From DASZHJ01 sp963735465 (lineage in GTDB: Bacteria; Pseudomonadota; Alphaproteobacteria; ATCC43930; CGMCC-115725), in NCBI GenBank assembly GCA_963735465.1, contig CAVTLA010000001.1, positions 4,588,001-4,652,000 of the forward strand: a stretch of DNA of 64,000 nt, in the 5' to 3' direction. Shown one piece after another: positions 1 to 8,026 of this stretch (within the stretch, counting starts at the first letter, position 1; every line of letters begins with the position of its first letter). A program made the translations under genes and the position numbers. The notes beneath the pieces are model-generated. The model saw only the letters and a list, made by a program, of their open reading frames with translations, was not told the DNA's origin and did not search any database.

Positions 1-270
1 CGCCTGCTGGCGCTCCGGCACCGGGAGATCGTCCCGCGCCTCGCGGGGCAGGTCGCCGGCGCCGGCTACGAGGTTCGCGGCACGCTGCTCTCGGCGCGCT
101 GGACCCTCGCCGACGGCAGCACGCTCATGGTGACCGCCAATCTCGGCGGCGCGGCGGCGCGGGCGGGTGTGCCGCCGCACGGCTGGCGCGAGCTCTACAG
201 CGGCGGCACGGCGACCGTCGATTCCCTGGGACCATGGAGCGTGGTCTGGCATCTGCGGGAGGCGAGCTGA
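1..270 (+). CDS. treZ: Malto-oligosyltrehalose trehalohydrolase, C-terminal end (partial)
   Basis: This is an open frame that enters from the left edge and ends at TGA 268-270, giving 89 residues. The fragment reads as the C-terminal beta-sandwich of a GH13 trehalohydrolase and ends in VVWHLREAS. TreZ releases trehalose from maltooligosyl-trehalose in the cytoplasm, acting after TreY. The call rests mostly on context: malQ starts 2 bp downstream and treY directly follows malQ, a common treZ-malQ-treY order. The catalytic barrel lies outside the window, so no active-site residue can be checked. Another GH13 enzyme such as GlgX or GlgB is the main alternative. Confidence 0.75.
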   Translation, partial: RLLALRHREIVPRLAGQVAGAGYEVRGTLLSARWTLADGSTLMVTANLGGAAARAGVPPHGWRELYSGGTATVDSLGPWSVVWHLREAS

Positions 271-272
271 CG

Positions 273-2111
273 ATGACGCGCCCCGATCTTCTCGAGGCCT
301 GTGCCCGCGCCGGCATCGCACCGGCCTATCACGATGCCTTCGGCGTCTGGCGAGAGGTTCCCGACCGGACGCTGGAGCGGCTGCTGCAGGCGCTGGGAGC
401 CTCCGCCGAATCCACCGCGGCAGATATCGCGGCGCCGCCGTGCTACCGGCCGGAGTGGATGGTGCGGGGCGAGCGGGCCTGGGGCGTGGCGGTGCAGCTC
501 TATTCCCTCCGCTCCCGGCGCAATTGGGGCATGGGAGATTTCGGCGATCTCCGGCGGCTGATCGAGCTGGTGGCCGCCGGCGGCGGCGACGTCATCGCGC
601 TCAATCCGCTCCACGCGCTCTTCGCGGCGGAGCCGCGGCGCATCAGCCCCTATGCGCCGGCGAGCCGGGAATTCCTCAATGTCCTCTACATCGATGTTCC
701 CGCGATGCAGGCGTACGGCGCCGCTCCTGCCGCGCGGGAGATCGTGGAGGCGCCGGAGTTTCAAGAGGCGCTGGCGGCTCTCCGGCGCGGCGAGTTCGTG
801 GATCACCTCGCCGTCGCCGCGCGCAAGGAAATGGTCTTCCGCGCGATCTTCGATGAGTTCGAGCGTGGCTGCGCCGCCGATCCCGAGGCGCCGCTCGCGC
901 GTGAGTTCGAGCTCTATCTCCACGAACGCGGCCCGGCGCTGCTGAATTTCGCGACCTACCAGGCGCTCTCGGCGATGGCCGGATACGGGACCGACTGGCG
1001 GGTCTGGCCGGAGGGCTATCGCGATCCCGGCACGTCCGACGTGGCGGCATTTCAGCAGCAGAACGTCGGCGAGGTCCGCTATCACCAGTTCCTGCAATGG
1101 GAGGCGGAGGCGCAGCTGGCCGGTTGCGCGGCGGCGGCGCGCGAGGCCGGCATGCGCCTCGGCCTCTGCATCGATCTCGCGGTCGGCGCCGAGATGGCAA
1201 GCGGCGAGGGCTGGGCGGAGCAGGGGCGGCTGATCGCTGGCTTCCACGTTGGCGCCCCGCCCGACGCCTGGAACGAGAACGGCCAGGACTGGGGCCTCGC
1301 CGCCGCCAATCCCCTGGCGATTCCCCAGGACGGCGCCGCCGCCTTCCGCCGCATGCTGCGCGCCAACATGCGCCACGCCGGCGCGCTTCGCATCGATCAC
1401 ATCCTCGGCCTCAGCCGGCTGTTCCTGGTGCCGGCGGGCGGGCGATGCAGCGATGGCGCCTATCTGCGCTTCCCCCAGGAGGCGCTCTACGCGGCGCTGG
1501 CGGCGGAGAGCACGGACAACCGCTGCCTGATCGTCGGCGAGGATCTCGGCACGGTGCCGGAAGGATTCCGCGAGCGCATGAGCGCGCAGGGCATTCTCGC
1601 CTATCGCCTGCTGATCTTCGGCACCGACGGCGAGGGACGCTTCCTGCCGCCGGAGGCCTATCCCGCCGAGGCCCTTGCCGCCTTCTCCACCCATGATCTC
1701 CCGACGTTCCGCGGCTATATGGAGGGGCGCGACCTCGCGACCCGTGCTGCGCTCGGGCTTTATCCCGACGATGACGCCCGGGCGCGGGCGGCGGCGGCGC
1801 GGGAGGCGGAGCGCCAGCGGCTCATCGATGCCCTGCGCCAGATCGACCCCGCCGCCACGTCTTCCGTCGAGAGCCTTCTCGCCGCCGTCTATCAGTTCCT
1901 CGCGCGCACGCAGTGCCGGCTGTTCCTGGCGCAGATGGAGGATCTCGCGGGCGAGGCGGATCAGCCGAACCTGCCCGGCACCGCCGACGAATACCCGAAC
2001 TGGCGCCGCAAGCTCTCCCGGGATCTCGAGGAAATCTTTGCCGGCGAGGGGCTCGCCGAGCTGCTGCGGCGGATACGGGCAGAGCGGCCGCGCGCGGATG
2101 CGTCGGCCTAG
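273..2111 (+). CDS. malQ: 4-alpha-glucanotransferase (amylomaltase)
   Basis: This 612-residue protein transfers maltodextrin segments between alpha-1,4-glucans. It is a GH77 enzyme with the expected catalytic residues: nucleophile Asp375 in RIDHILGLSR, acid/base Glu423 in VGEDLGTVP, and Asp475 in STHDLPT. ATG 273 is chosen because it lies 2 bp after the treZ stop; a longer in-frame start at 234 would overlap treZ. The gene sits between treZ and treY and abuts treY, so the three are probably co-transcribed. MalQ would supply or rearrange the maltodextrin chains used for trehalose synthesis. The length is normal for bacterial amylomaltases. Confidence 0.93.
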   Translation: MTRPDLLEACARAGIAPAYHDAFGVWREVPDRTLERLLQALGASAESTAADIAAPPCYRPEWMVRGERAWGVAVQLYSLRSRRNWGMGDFGDLRRLIELVAAGGGDVIALNPLHALFAAEPRRISPYAPASREFLNVLYIDVPAMQAYGAAPAAREIVEAPEFQEALAALRRGEFVDHLAVAARKEMVFRAIFDEFERGCAADPEAPLAREFELYLHERGPALLNFATYQALSAMAGYGTDWRVWPEGYRDPGTSDVAAFQQQNVGEVRYHQFLQWEAEAQLAGCAAAAREAGMRLGLCIDLAVGAEMASGEGWAEQGRLIAGFHVGAPPDAWNENGQDWGLAAANPLAIPQDGAAAFRRMLRANMRHAGALRIDHILGLSRLFLVPAGGRCSDGAYLRFPQEALYAALAAESTDNRCLIVGEDLGTVPEGFRERMSAQGILAYRLLIFGTDGEGRFLPPEAYPAEALAAFSTHDLPTFRGYMEGRDLATRAALGLYPDDDARARAAAAREAERQRLIDALRQIDPAATSSVESLLAAVYQFLARTQCRLFLAQMEDLAGEADQPNLPGTADEYPNWRRKLSRDLEEIFAGEGLAELLRRIRAERPRADASA

Positions 2112-4964
2112 ATGCCGCCGCGATCGCCGCCCGATATTCCCGTCGCGACCTACCGGCTGCAGCTCAGCCGGGATTTCACCTTCGATGCGGCGGCGGCGCT
2201 GGTGCCCTATCTGGCGGAGCTTGGGATCAGCCATCTCTATGCCTCGCCGTTCCTGAAGTCGCGCGCCGGCAGCACGCACGGCTACGACATCGTCGATCAC
2301 AACCAGATCGATCCCGAGCTGGGCGGACAGGGGAGCTTCGACGCGCTCTGCGCGCGGCTGCGCCAGCACGGGATGGGCCTGATCCTGGATTTCGTGCCGA
2401 ACCACATGGGGATCGGCCGGGACGACAATCCCTGGTGGCTCGACATCCTGGAGTGGGGCGCGGCCTCGCCCTACAGCGGCTATTTCGACATCGACTGGAA
2501 CCCGCCGCGTCCGGCCCTCGCCGGCAAGGTCCTGGTGCCGGTCCTGGGCCAGCCCTACGGCGTCGCCCTCACCGCCGGCGAGATCGAGCTGCGCTTCGAC
2601 GCCGCCTCAGGCACCCTCAGCTTCTGGCACTACGAGCATCGGTTTCCCCTGGCGCCGGCGGATTATGAGGAGGTGCTGGCCGGCGCGTTGCCGGACCTCG
2701 AGAGCGGAGAGCAGGAACGGCTCGCGGGATCCCTGCGACACCTGCGCGAGGCCGATGGCATCGAGGCGACGCACGCCGCCGCGGACACCGTCAAGCAGTG
2801 CCTCAGGGAGCTGGCGCGACGCGAGGCCGCCGCTGCGCGGCTCGCGGCGGCCGTGGCCGCGTGGCGGGGCGAGGCGGGCAACCCCGAGAGCTTCGCGCGC
2901 CTGCACGAGTTGCTGCAGCGGCAGGCCTATCGTCCGGCCTATTGGCGGGTCGCCGCCGACGAGATCAACTATCGCCGGTTCTTCGACGTCAGCGATCTCG
3001 CGGGCCTGCGCATGGAGGACAAGGCGGTCTTTGCCGCCACCCACAAGCGGGTGGGGGAGCTGATCGCCGCCGGTCAGATCCATGGGCTGCGCATCGACCA
3101 CGTGGACGGCCTAGCCGATCCCGAGGGCTATTGCCGGGATCTCGCCGCCTTTGCCGCCGCTCACGCCGGCAGGCCCGAGGGCGGGGAAGCGCCGTCTCCT
3201 TATATTCTGGTGGAGAAGATCCTGGCCCACCACGAGCAGCTCCGGCCGGCCTGGCCGGTGGCGGGAACCACGGGATACGACTATCTGGCGCTCGCCAACG
3301 GACTCTTCATCGACACCGCGGGCGTGGCCCGGCTGGAGCGCATCTGGCGCGGCTTCACCGGGGTCTCGACGCCTCTCGCCGACGAGACCTATCGCTGCAA
3401 GCGCCAAGTCATCGACAGCATCCTCACCAGCGAGCTGGCGGTGCTGACCAACCTCCTGGTGCAGATCACCGAGGCCGACTGGTTCTCCCGGGACTTCACC
3501 CGGCAGCGCCTGCGCGCGGCGCTATCGGAGATCGCCGCGGCGTTTCCGGTCTATCGCACCTACGTGACCGAGCGCGGCGTCGACGAGGCCGACGTCCGCG
3601 ACATCGTCTGGGCGATCCAGCAGGCGAAGAAGCGCTGGACCGGCACCGACGTCGAGGTGCTGGACTTCATCCGCTCCGTGCTCACTCTGGAAATCGCCTC
3701 GACGCGGCCGGCGCATTACCGCGACCGCAAGGGCGGCATCCTCCGCTTCATCGCGCGTTTTCAGCAATACACCAGCGCGGTGACGGCCAAGGCCGTCGAG
3801 GACACGCTGTTCTATCGCCATATCCCGCTGCTATCCCTGAACGAGGTGGGCGCGGACCCGCGCCACCTGGGGACGTCCCTGGAGGCGTTCCATCGCGAAG
3901 GCCCCCTCCGCGCGCGGCACTTGTCCCGCGCCACGCTGGCCTCGGAGACCCACGACACCAAGCGTGCCGAGGACGTGCGCGCGCGCCTCAACGTGCTGAG
4001 CGAGCTGCCGGAGGACTGGGGCCGCCGCATCGCCCGCTGGCACATGCTCAATCGTTTCAGCTTCACGGAAACCGAGGACGGCCCGGCGCCCGCCGCCAAC
4101 GACGAGTATCTGATCTATCAGACCATCGTCGGCAGCTGGCCGATGGAGATCGCCAATCTCGCCGCCGCGGATCGGCATCTTGCCGGCTATGTCGAGCGCC
4201 TGAAGGGGTATGTGATCAAGGCGATGCGGGAGGCAAAGGCGACGACGTCCTGGACCTCGCCCAACGAGCGCTACGAGGCCGCCGTCGCGGGCTTCATCGA
4301 GCGCATCCTCAGCCTCGCCGCGCACAATCCGTTTCTTGAAAGCGTGATCCGGTTTTCCGGCCGGATCGCGGCGCTCGGCGTGCTCAACGGCCTCGGCCAG
4401 CTCGTGCTCAAGGCTACCATGCCCGGCGTGCCGGATTTCTATCAGGGCAGCGAGCTCTGGGACCTGAGCCTGGTGGATCCCGACAACCGGCGCGCCGTCG
4501 ACTTCGAGCGTCGCCGGCTGGGACTGCTCCATGTGCGGACAGGAACGGTGGCGGCGATGAAGGGGCGCTGGCGGGATGGGCTGCTGAAGCTCGATGTCAC
4601 CGCCGCGCTGCTGCGCCTGCGCAATCAGCTGCCGGACCTCTTTCGCGACGGCGCCTATCAGCGGCTCGCGGTCGAAGGCGCGACGCCCGACAGTGTGGTG
4701 ACGTTCAGCCGCCGTCTTGGCGACGCCGAGGTCGTGGTCGTCGTAGGGCGCTTCTTCGCGCGCCGGCTCGCTACCGATCGCGGTGTGCTATGGCCCAACG
4801 GCGACATCTTCGGGGATCACGTTCTGCGCGGCGCGGCGTCGGCGCAGTTTGTCGACATTCTCTCCGGTGCGATGCTGTCGGCGCCGGAGGCGGGACTGCC
4901 GCTGGATCAGGTATTGCGGTCGCTCCCGGTGGCGGTGCTGAGCTCCATACCGGCGGCCAGCTAG
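2112..4964 (+). CDS. treY: Malto-oligosyltrehalose synthase
   Basis: TreY isomerises the reducing-end alpha-1,4 bond of a maltodextrin to alpha-1,1, giving maltooligosyl-trehalose for TreZ. The 950-residue product opens with the typical N-terminal stretch ATYRLQLSRDFTF and carries ASPFLKSRAGSTHGYD near residue 50. The likely nucleophile is Asp329 (RIDHVDG), the acid/base Glu368 (LVEKIL), and a third acid Asp615 (THDTKRAEDVRAR). ATG 2112 follows the malQ stop with no gap, so translation is probably coupled. It is last in the trehalose gene set. A stem-loop repeat occupies the space after its stop and may end the transcript. Confidence 0.95.
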   Translation: MPPRSPPDIPVATYRLQLSRDFTFDAAAALVPYLAELGISHLYASPFLKSRAGSTHGYDIVDHNQIDPELGGQGSFDALCARLRQHGMGLILDFVPNHMGIGRDDNPWWLDILEWGAASPYSGYFDIDWNPPRPALAGKVLVPVLGQPYGVALTAGEIELRFDAASGTLSFWHYEHRFPLAPADYEEVLAGALPDLESGEQERLAGSLRHLREADGIEATHAAADTVKQCLRELARREAAAARLAAAVAAWRGEAGNPESFARLHELLQRQAYRPAYWRVAADEINYRRFFDVSDLAGLRMEDKAVFAATHKRVGELIAAGQIHGLRIDHVDGLADPEGYCRDLAAFAAAHAGRPEGGEAPSPYILVEKILAHHEQLRPAWPVAGTTGYDYLALANGLFIDTAGVARLERIWRGFTGVSTPLADETYRCKRQVIDSILTSELAVLTNLLVQITEADWFSRDFTRQRLRAALSEIAAAFPVYRTYVTERGVDEADVRDIVWAIQQAKKRWTGTDVEVLDFIRSVLTLEIASTRPAHYRDRKGGILRFIARFQQYTSAVTAKAVEDTLFYRHIPLLSLNEVGADPRHLGTSLEAFHREGPLRARHLSRATLASETHDTKRAEDVRARLNVLSELPEDWGRRIARWHMLNRFSFTETEDGPAPAANDEYLIYQTIVGSWPMEIANLAAADRHLAGYVERLKGYVIKAMREAKATTSWTSPNERYEAAVAGFIERILSLAAHNPFLESVIRFSGRIAALGVLNGLGQLVLKATMPGVPDFYQGSELWDLSLVDPDNRRAVDFERRRLGLLHVRTGTVAAMKGRWRDGLLKLDVTAALLRLRNQLPDLFRDGAYQRLAVEGATPDSVVTFSRRLGDAEVVVVVGRFFARRLATDRGVLWPNGDIFGDHVLRGAASAQFVDILSGAMLSAPEAGLPLDQVLRSLPVAVLSSIPAAS

Positions 4965-4993
4965 CGCCTCACTTACGCGGCAGAATCATCCAA

Positions 4994-5100
4994 CGTCCTT
5001 CGACGCGCGGTCCAAAAGACCACTCGCTCAGGATGAGGACCTTCTTACGGCTTTTCAGAACGTCTCATCCTGAGCAGGCGCGGTGCGTCGAAGGATGCAT
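4994..5100. repeat. Intergenic nested inverted repeat (family A, copy 1)
   Basis: Two nested arms can be read. The outer arm TCCTTCGACGC at 4996-5006 pairs with GCGTCGAAGGA at 5085-5095. The inner arm CTCAGGATGA at 5027-5036 pairs with TCATCCTGAG at 5065-5074. The element sits between the convergent ends of treY and the sigma gene, so it may act as a bidirectional terminator. Related words recur at about 45.52 and 63.97 kb. Similar elements are widespread between genes of alphaproteobacteria. Confidence 0.75.
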
Positions 5101-5114
5101 GGTAGCTGATCCCG

Positions 5115-5702
5115 TCAGTAAGCTGCCGTCCGCCGCACTTCCGTCATCTCGGGGTGGCGCTCGGTGCGGGCGGGAGACCGGGGAAGGGCAGTGTCGGAGC
5201 GCGCCTCGATCGCCGGCGTCTGCTCGGGATTGAGGATCTGCTGCAGCTGAATGCGGGCGCGCGACACGCGGCTCTTCATGGTGCCGACGGCGCACTCCGC
5301 CACATTCGCGGCCTCCTCGTAGGAGAAGCCGCTGGCGCCGACGAGGACGAGCGCCTCGCGGTGCACCGCGCTCAGGGTCTTAAAGGCGCGCTCGAAGTCA
5401 CGCACGTCGAGATTCTCTTCCTGTCCGCCGCTGGTGGTGGGCTCGTCGTGGGTGACGCCGAGATTGAGCTGCGTGACGCGACCGCGATGGCGCAGCTCGT
5501 TGAAGAACGAATTCCTGAGAATGGTGGAGATCCACGCCTTGAAGTTCGATCCCGGCTGGAACTGGTCGGCGTGGGTGAGGGCGCGCACCACTGTCTCCTG
5601 AACGAGATCGTCGGCGAGCGTGCGCTCGCGCGTCAGCATCAGGGCAAAGGCGCGCAGGTGCGGCATATGCTTGATGATTTCCGGATGCAGATTCTCACTC
5701 AT
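5115..5702 (-). CDS. ecfG: EcfG-family RNA polymerase sigma factor (general stress response)
   Basis: This 195-residue ECF sigma factor has region 2 (ADDLVQETVVRAL, about residues 28-40) and region 4 ending in SYEEAANVAECAVGTMKSR. The motif ALVLVGASGFSYEEAA is characteristic of the EcfG (ECF15) group, which drives the alphaproteobacterial general stress response and is held by the anti-sigma NepR and released by phosphorylated PhyR. ATG 5702 is preferred over TTG 5708 because GGAGG lies upstream of it. The C-terminal tail after ILNPEQ has no recognised role. No NepR or PhyR gene is visible in the window. The nearest exact EcfG promoter facing this gene is about 500 bp upstream. Recognition of the sigma is firm; its exact subgroup is inferred. 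Confidence 0.88.
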   Translation of the reverse strand: MSENLHPEIIKHMPHLRAFALMLTRERTLADDLVQETVVRALTHADQFQPGSNFKAWISTILRNSFFNELRHRGRVTQLNLGVTHDEPTTSGGQEENLDVRDFERAFKTLSAVHREALVLVGASGFSYEEAANVAECAVGTMKSRVSRARIQLQQILNPEQTPAIEARSDTALPRSPARTERHPEMTEVRRTAAY

Positions 5703-6204
5703 TCTCAATCCTCCGAAGTGACATCAGGGGAAGTCGAAGAGCCGCCGAGAGTCCCGATGACTCAGTCTCGACGTTCGAATGTCGCGGCGCGGACACGTAA
5801 TCCCTCTGCGCTTAAGATGGCGATGGCGACCATGGTGATCCAGAGTTGCGAGAGATGCGGCGGTGCCAAACACAGATAGGTCACCGAATGACCCGTCGGT
5901 GCTCTCCGCGAGCGTGCCAATGCACGGCATCAGCGTTGCGTGGTCACAGAAAGATCGCAGCCACGCGCTCATTCGCGCGCACCGTGAAGGAGAACTCGCG
6001 CCGCGGCTGGAACGCTGGCAGCCGCGGGGTCGCTCAGATCACATGAAAGAGTTTATGAGTGCTGCCGCGATTCCATCCCGCCAGATAATTGACCCCCGGC
6101 GGTGAGGGGAGCACCGGCCGGGGGTCTGAGCCGGACCGCAGGGGAACGGTCCGCCGCGCGGGGTGGGAGGTCCTGCGCGGTATTTCGATGCGGCTCCCGA
6201 TCTG

Positions 6205-6229
6205 AACGTACCGATCCCCTGAAGGTTCC
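6205..6229 (-). promoter_or_regulatory. EcfG-type promoter, leftward
   Basis: On the minus strand the sequence reads GGAAC (6229-6225), 16 bp, then CGTT (6208-6205). This matches the EcfG consensus GGAAC-N16/17-CGTT with no mismatch. It points toward ecfG, whose start codon is about 500 bp away, with no visible gene between. Autoregulation of ecfG is a common arrangement, so this is the best candidate promoter for it. Confidence 0.7.
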
Positions 6230-6290
6230 CCTGCGCCGCTCGGGCGTCGCAAATTTGGCACGGGATGCCACCGGCATCGGCACGGAGCCG

Positions 6291-6316
6291 GGAACCCCGG
6301 GTACGCAAGCCCCGTT
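6291..6316 (+). promoter_or_regulatory. EcfG-type promoter, rightward
   Basis: GGAAC at 6291-6295 and CGTT at 6313-6316 are separated by 17 bp, an exact match to the EcfG consensus. Transcription would begin near 6324, leaving about 20 nt before the ATG at 6345 with its GAGGAGGT ribosome-binding site. The geometry is ideal for driving the 93-residue gene. Confidence 0.85.
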
Positions 6317-6344
6317 CAATTCGGAAGCATTCGAGGAGGTAGAC

Positions 6345-6626
6345 ATGGCGGAATCCGCTTCGAAATTGGATCTGGCGGCGGCGCTGCTGGATCCCGCGTC
6401 GGCATTCCAGCAGCCGAAGGACGTCGTGTCATATCCCGGCCTGTCCCGGGAGCAGCGCCTGGCGTTGCTGGAGCAGTGGGAGCGCGACGCCCGGGCGCTC
6501 GCGGTGGCGGAGGAAGAGGGCATGACCGGCGGGGAGGAAAGCCTGCTGGCGCGGGTGCAGAAGGCCCTGGCGTCGCTCGGCGCCAACCGGGAGCGCCATG
6601 ACATCGGCACCAAGCATGGTGGCTGA
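6345..6626 (+). CDS. Small protein of unknown function, EcfG-promoter driven
   Basis: This gene encodes a 93-residue soluble, acidic, probably helical protein. It has no signal peptide or membrane segment. The stretch SREQRLALLEQWERDARALAVAEEEGM (from about residue 34) looks like a helix of the kind seen in small alphaproteobacterial proteins found beside stress genes. ATG 6345 is chosen because GAGGAGGT lies at the right distance; a longer frame starting at 6102 would cross the promoter. A perfect EcfG promoter precedes it, so membership in the general stress regulon is likely. It is convergent with the small membrane gene at 6647. I do not recognise a specific function. Confidence 0.8.
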   Translation: MAESASKLDLAAALLDPASAFQQPKDVVSYPGLSREQRLALLEQWERDARALAVAEEEGMTGGEESLLARVQKALASLGANRERHDIGTKHGG

Positions 6627-6646
6627 TCCCGAGCGCGCCTGAGCGC

Positions 6647-6799
6647 CTACGGGACGGTGAAGTGGTACACCGCCAGGAACGCGACGACCGCGAGGGCGAG
6701 GGAGATCACCAACACCTTGCGCGTCACGCCCGGGGCGATCCCCTGCCGCGCCTCGGTGGTCGTCTTGACGATCCGGTCCGGCTTCGCGTCGTCAGCCAT
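6647..6799 (-). CDS. 50-residue single-pass membrane protein
   Basis: This short gene encodes a polar N-terminus of about 27 residues (MADDAKPDRIVKTTTEARQG) and one C-terminal transmembrane helix, VLVISLALAVVAFLAVYHF, ending at residue 50. The start ATG 6799 has GGAGGA five bases upstream. An exact EcfG promoter lies at 6858-6883 on the same strand, about 60 bp before the start. Small single-helix proteins of this shape are common among alphaproteobacterial stress-induced genes, but no specific role can be assigned. The coding claim rests on start, ribosome-binding site, promoter and a clean hydrophobic segment. Confidence 0.72.
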   Translation of the reverse strand: MADDAKPDRIVKTTTEARQGIAPGVTRKVLVISLALAVVAFLAVYHFTVP

Positions 6800-6857
6800 G
6801 CGGTCCTCCGTCGTGCTCGAATGACGGGATCCGATACCGGTCCCGTTTCCTTCAGGT

Positions 6858-6883
6858 AACGCGGTCGCCAGGACGCCGGTTCC
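6858..6883 (-). promoter_or_regulatory. EcfG-type promoter, leftward, for the 50-residue membrane gene
   Basis: On the minus strand GGAAC (6883-6879) is followed after 17 bp by CGTT (6861-6858), an exact match to the consensus. The expected start of transcription is near 6850, about 50 nt upstream of the ATG at 6799. It is back to back with the rightward promoter at 6939. Confidence 0.82.
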
Positions 6884-6938
6884 CGTGACCGGCGGGTGGG
6901 ATGACGTGCAGTGGCAAAGGCTTCCGGTTCGCACGCGC

Positions 6939-6963
6939 GGAACGTCAGCGCCTCGACCCCGTT
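6939..6963 (+). promoter_or_regulatory. EcfG-type promoter, rightward, for the membrane-domain/kinase pair
   Basis: GGAAC at 6939-6943 and CGTT at 6960-6963 are 16 bp apart, an exact consensus match. Transcription would begin near 6971, only about 10 nt before the ATG at 6980. The mRNA would then be almost leaderless, or translation may start further in, at 7061 or 7082. Confidence 0.78.
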
Positions 6964-6979
6964 CCTAGAGGGCATGAAA

Positions 6980-8023
6980 ATGTCCCCTGTATTTCCGCCG
7001 CCCCGGAACGCTGAGCATCCCGCATTTCCACACAAGTCGCTCGCGGACGCCGCGCCGCCCATGCGGGAGAGCGGGCAGTCCATGCCGCGCGGGCTGTTCG
7101 CCTATGTGTGGCGCGTCAGCGGCGGCCGTCAGATCTGGCTGTCGGCGCTGTCGATTTCCGTGTTCCTGGTCGACCTCGTCCCGATCGAGCTGCAGCGGCG
7201 CCTGGTGAACGCCGCGACGGAGCGCAGTCAATGGCACCTGATCGTGCTGCTGGGGCTGGCCTATGTCGCCGTCACGCTGCTGCAGGGCGGCCTGAAACTT
7301 GCCTTCAACGTGCTGCGAAGCTCGATCAGCGAGGGGGCGACGCGGATGCTTCGCCTGCTGACGCGGCCGAAGGCGGTGGCGACGCCGGAGGGCGAGCCCG
7401 ACGTCGTGCATCAGGGCGTCCACGTCTCGCTCCTCGCCGAGGCCGATCCGGTCGGCGGCTTCGTCGGCATGAGCTTTTCCGAGCCCCTCCTGCATGGTGG
7501 CGTGCTGCTGAGCGTCTTCGGCTATATGCTGGTGCTGCAGCCGTGGATGGCGCTGGTCTGCCTCGCGGTGTTCATTCCGCAGTTCGCCTTCCTGCCGGTG
7601 ATGCAGGGCACCATCAACCGGCGCACCAAATCCCGCATCAAGCTGCTGCGGGAGGTCAGTGTCGAGATCGTCGACAACGCCGGCGATCGGACCGACGACC
7701 ACGCCGACACGGTTTTTCGCGAGAACGCGGACCGCATCTACGAGGTCAACATGTCGATCTTCCGCATCAAGTTCACCATGAACTTCCTGATGAACCTGCT
7801 CAATCATCTGGCCGTCGCGGGCGTGCTCCTCGTCGGCGGCTGGCTGGTGGCGCAGGGACGGACCGAGGTGGGCACCATCGTCGCGTTCATTTCCGGTCTT
7901 GCCCGGGTCAACGACCCTTGGGGCGATCTCGTGAATTACTTCCGCGAGCTGGCGGCGACCCGGATCAAATACCGCCTGATCGCCGACGCGGTTGGCGCGG
8001 CGCCGGTCGGCGCGGCGGGGTAG
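6980..8023 (+). CDS. ABC-exporter transmembrane domain protein lacking an ATPase domain
   Basis: The 347-residue product looks like the membrane half of an ABC exporter. Hydrophobic segments include WLSALSISVFLVDLV, LIVLLGLAYVAVTLLQ, a long pair around LLSVFGYMLVLQPWMALVCLAVFI, and LAVAGVLLVGGWLVA. The protein stops after the last helix, and I see no Walker A, signature or Walker B motif. An upstream segment of about 35 residues is polar and proline-rich. ATG 6980 has AGAGGG seven bases upstream, but the promoter at 6939 makes a later start (7061 or 7082) possible. The kinase gene starts 3 bp after the stop, so the two are surely co-expressed. A transport role is doubtful without an ATPase; a sensory or scaffold role is my inference. 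Confidence 0.75.
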   Translation: MSPVFPPPRNAEHPAFPHKSLADAAPPMRESGQSMPRGLFAYVWRVSGGRQIWLSALSISVFLVDLVPIELQRRLVNAATERSQWHLIVLLGLAYVAVTLLQGGLKLAFNVLRSSISEGATRMLRLLTRPKAVATPEGEPDVVHQGVHVSLLAEADPVGGFVGMSFSEPLLHGGVLLSVFGYMLVLQPWMALVCLAVFIPQFAFLPVMQGTINRRTKSRIKLLREVSVEIVDNAGDRTDDHADTVFRENADRIYEVNMSIFRIKFTMNFLMNLLNHLAVAGVLLVGGWLVAQGRTEVGTIVAFISGLARVNDPWGDLVNYFRELAATRIKYRLIADAVGAAPVGAAG

Positions 8024-8026
8024 ATC

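Larger units (their letters stand above)
5703..6344. other. 642-bp intergenic region between ecfG and a small stress gene
   Basis: I see no convincing gene here on either strand. Short frames exist on the minus strand (5724-5972 and 6034-6261), but they lack a ribosome-binding site and show nothing like NepR. The right part holds two divergent exact EcfG promoters, described separately. If the leftward promoter serves ecfG, its mRNA would have a leader of about 490 nt. A regulatory RNA or a very small reading frame in this interval cannot be excluded. Confidence 0.6.

Noticed and set aside
195..2405. Long minus-strand frame opposite malQ
   Set aside because: It mirrors the malQ codons, is arginine- and glycine-rich, has no domain, and malQ shows all its catalytic residues.
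6009..6034. Fifth EcfG-like promoter, GGAAC-N17-CGCT on the plus strand
   Set aside because: The second element has a mismatch and there is no gene start downstream at a suitable distance.
5703..6200. Possible nepR gene between the leftward EcfG promoter and ecfG
   Set aside because: Translation of the minus strand in all frames gives no sequence with NepR character; the 82-residue frame at 5724-5972 has no ribosome site and a composition unlike NepR.
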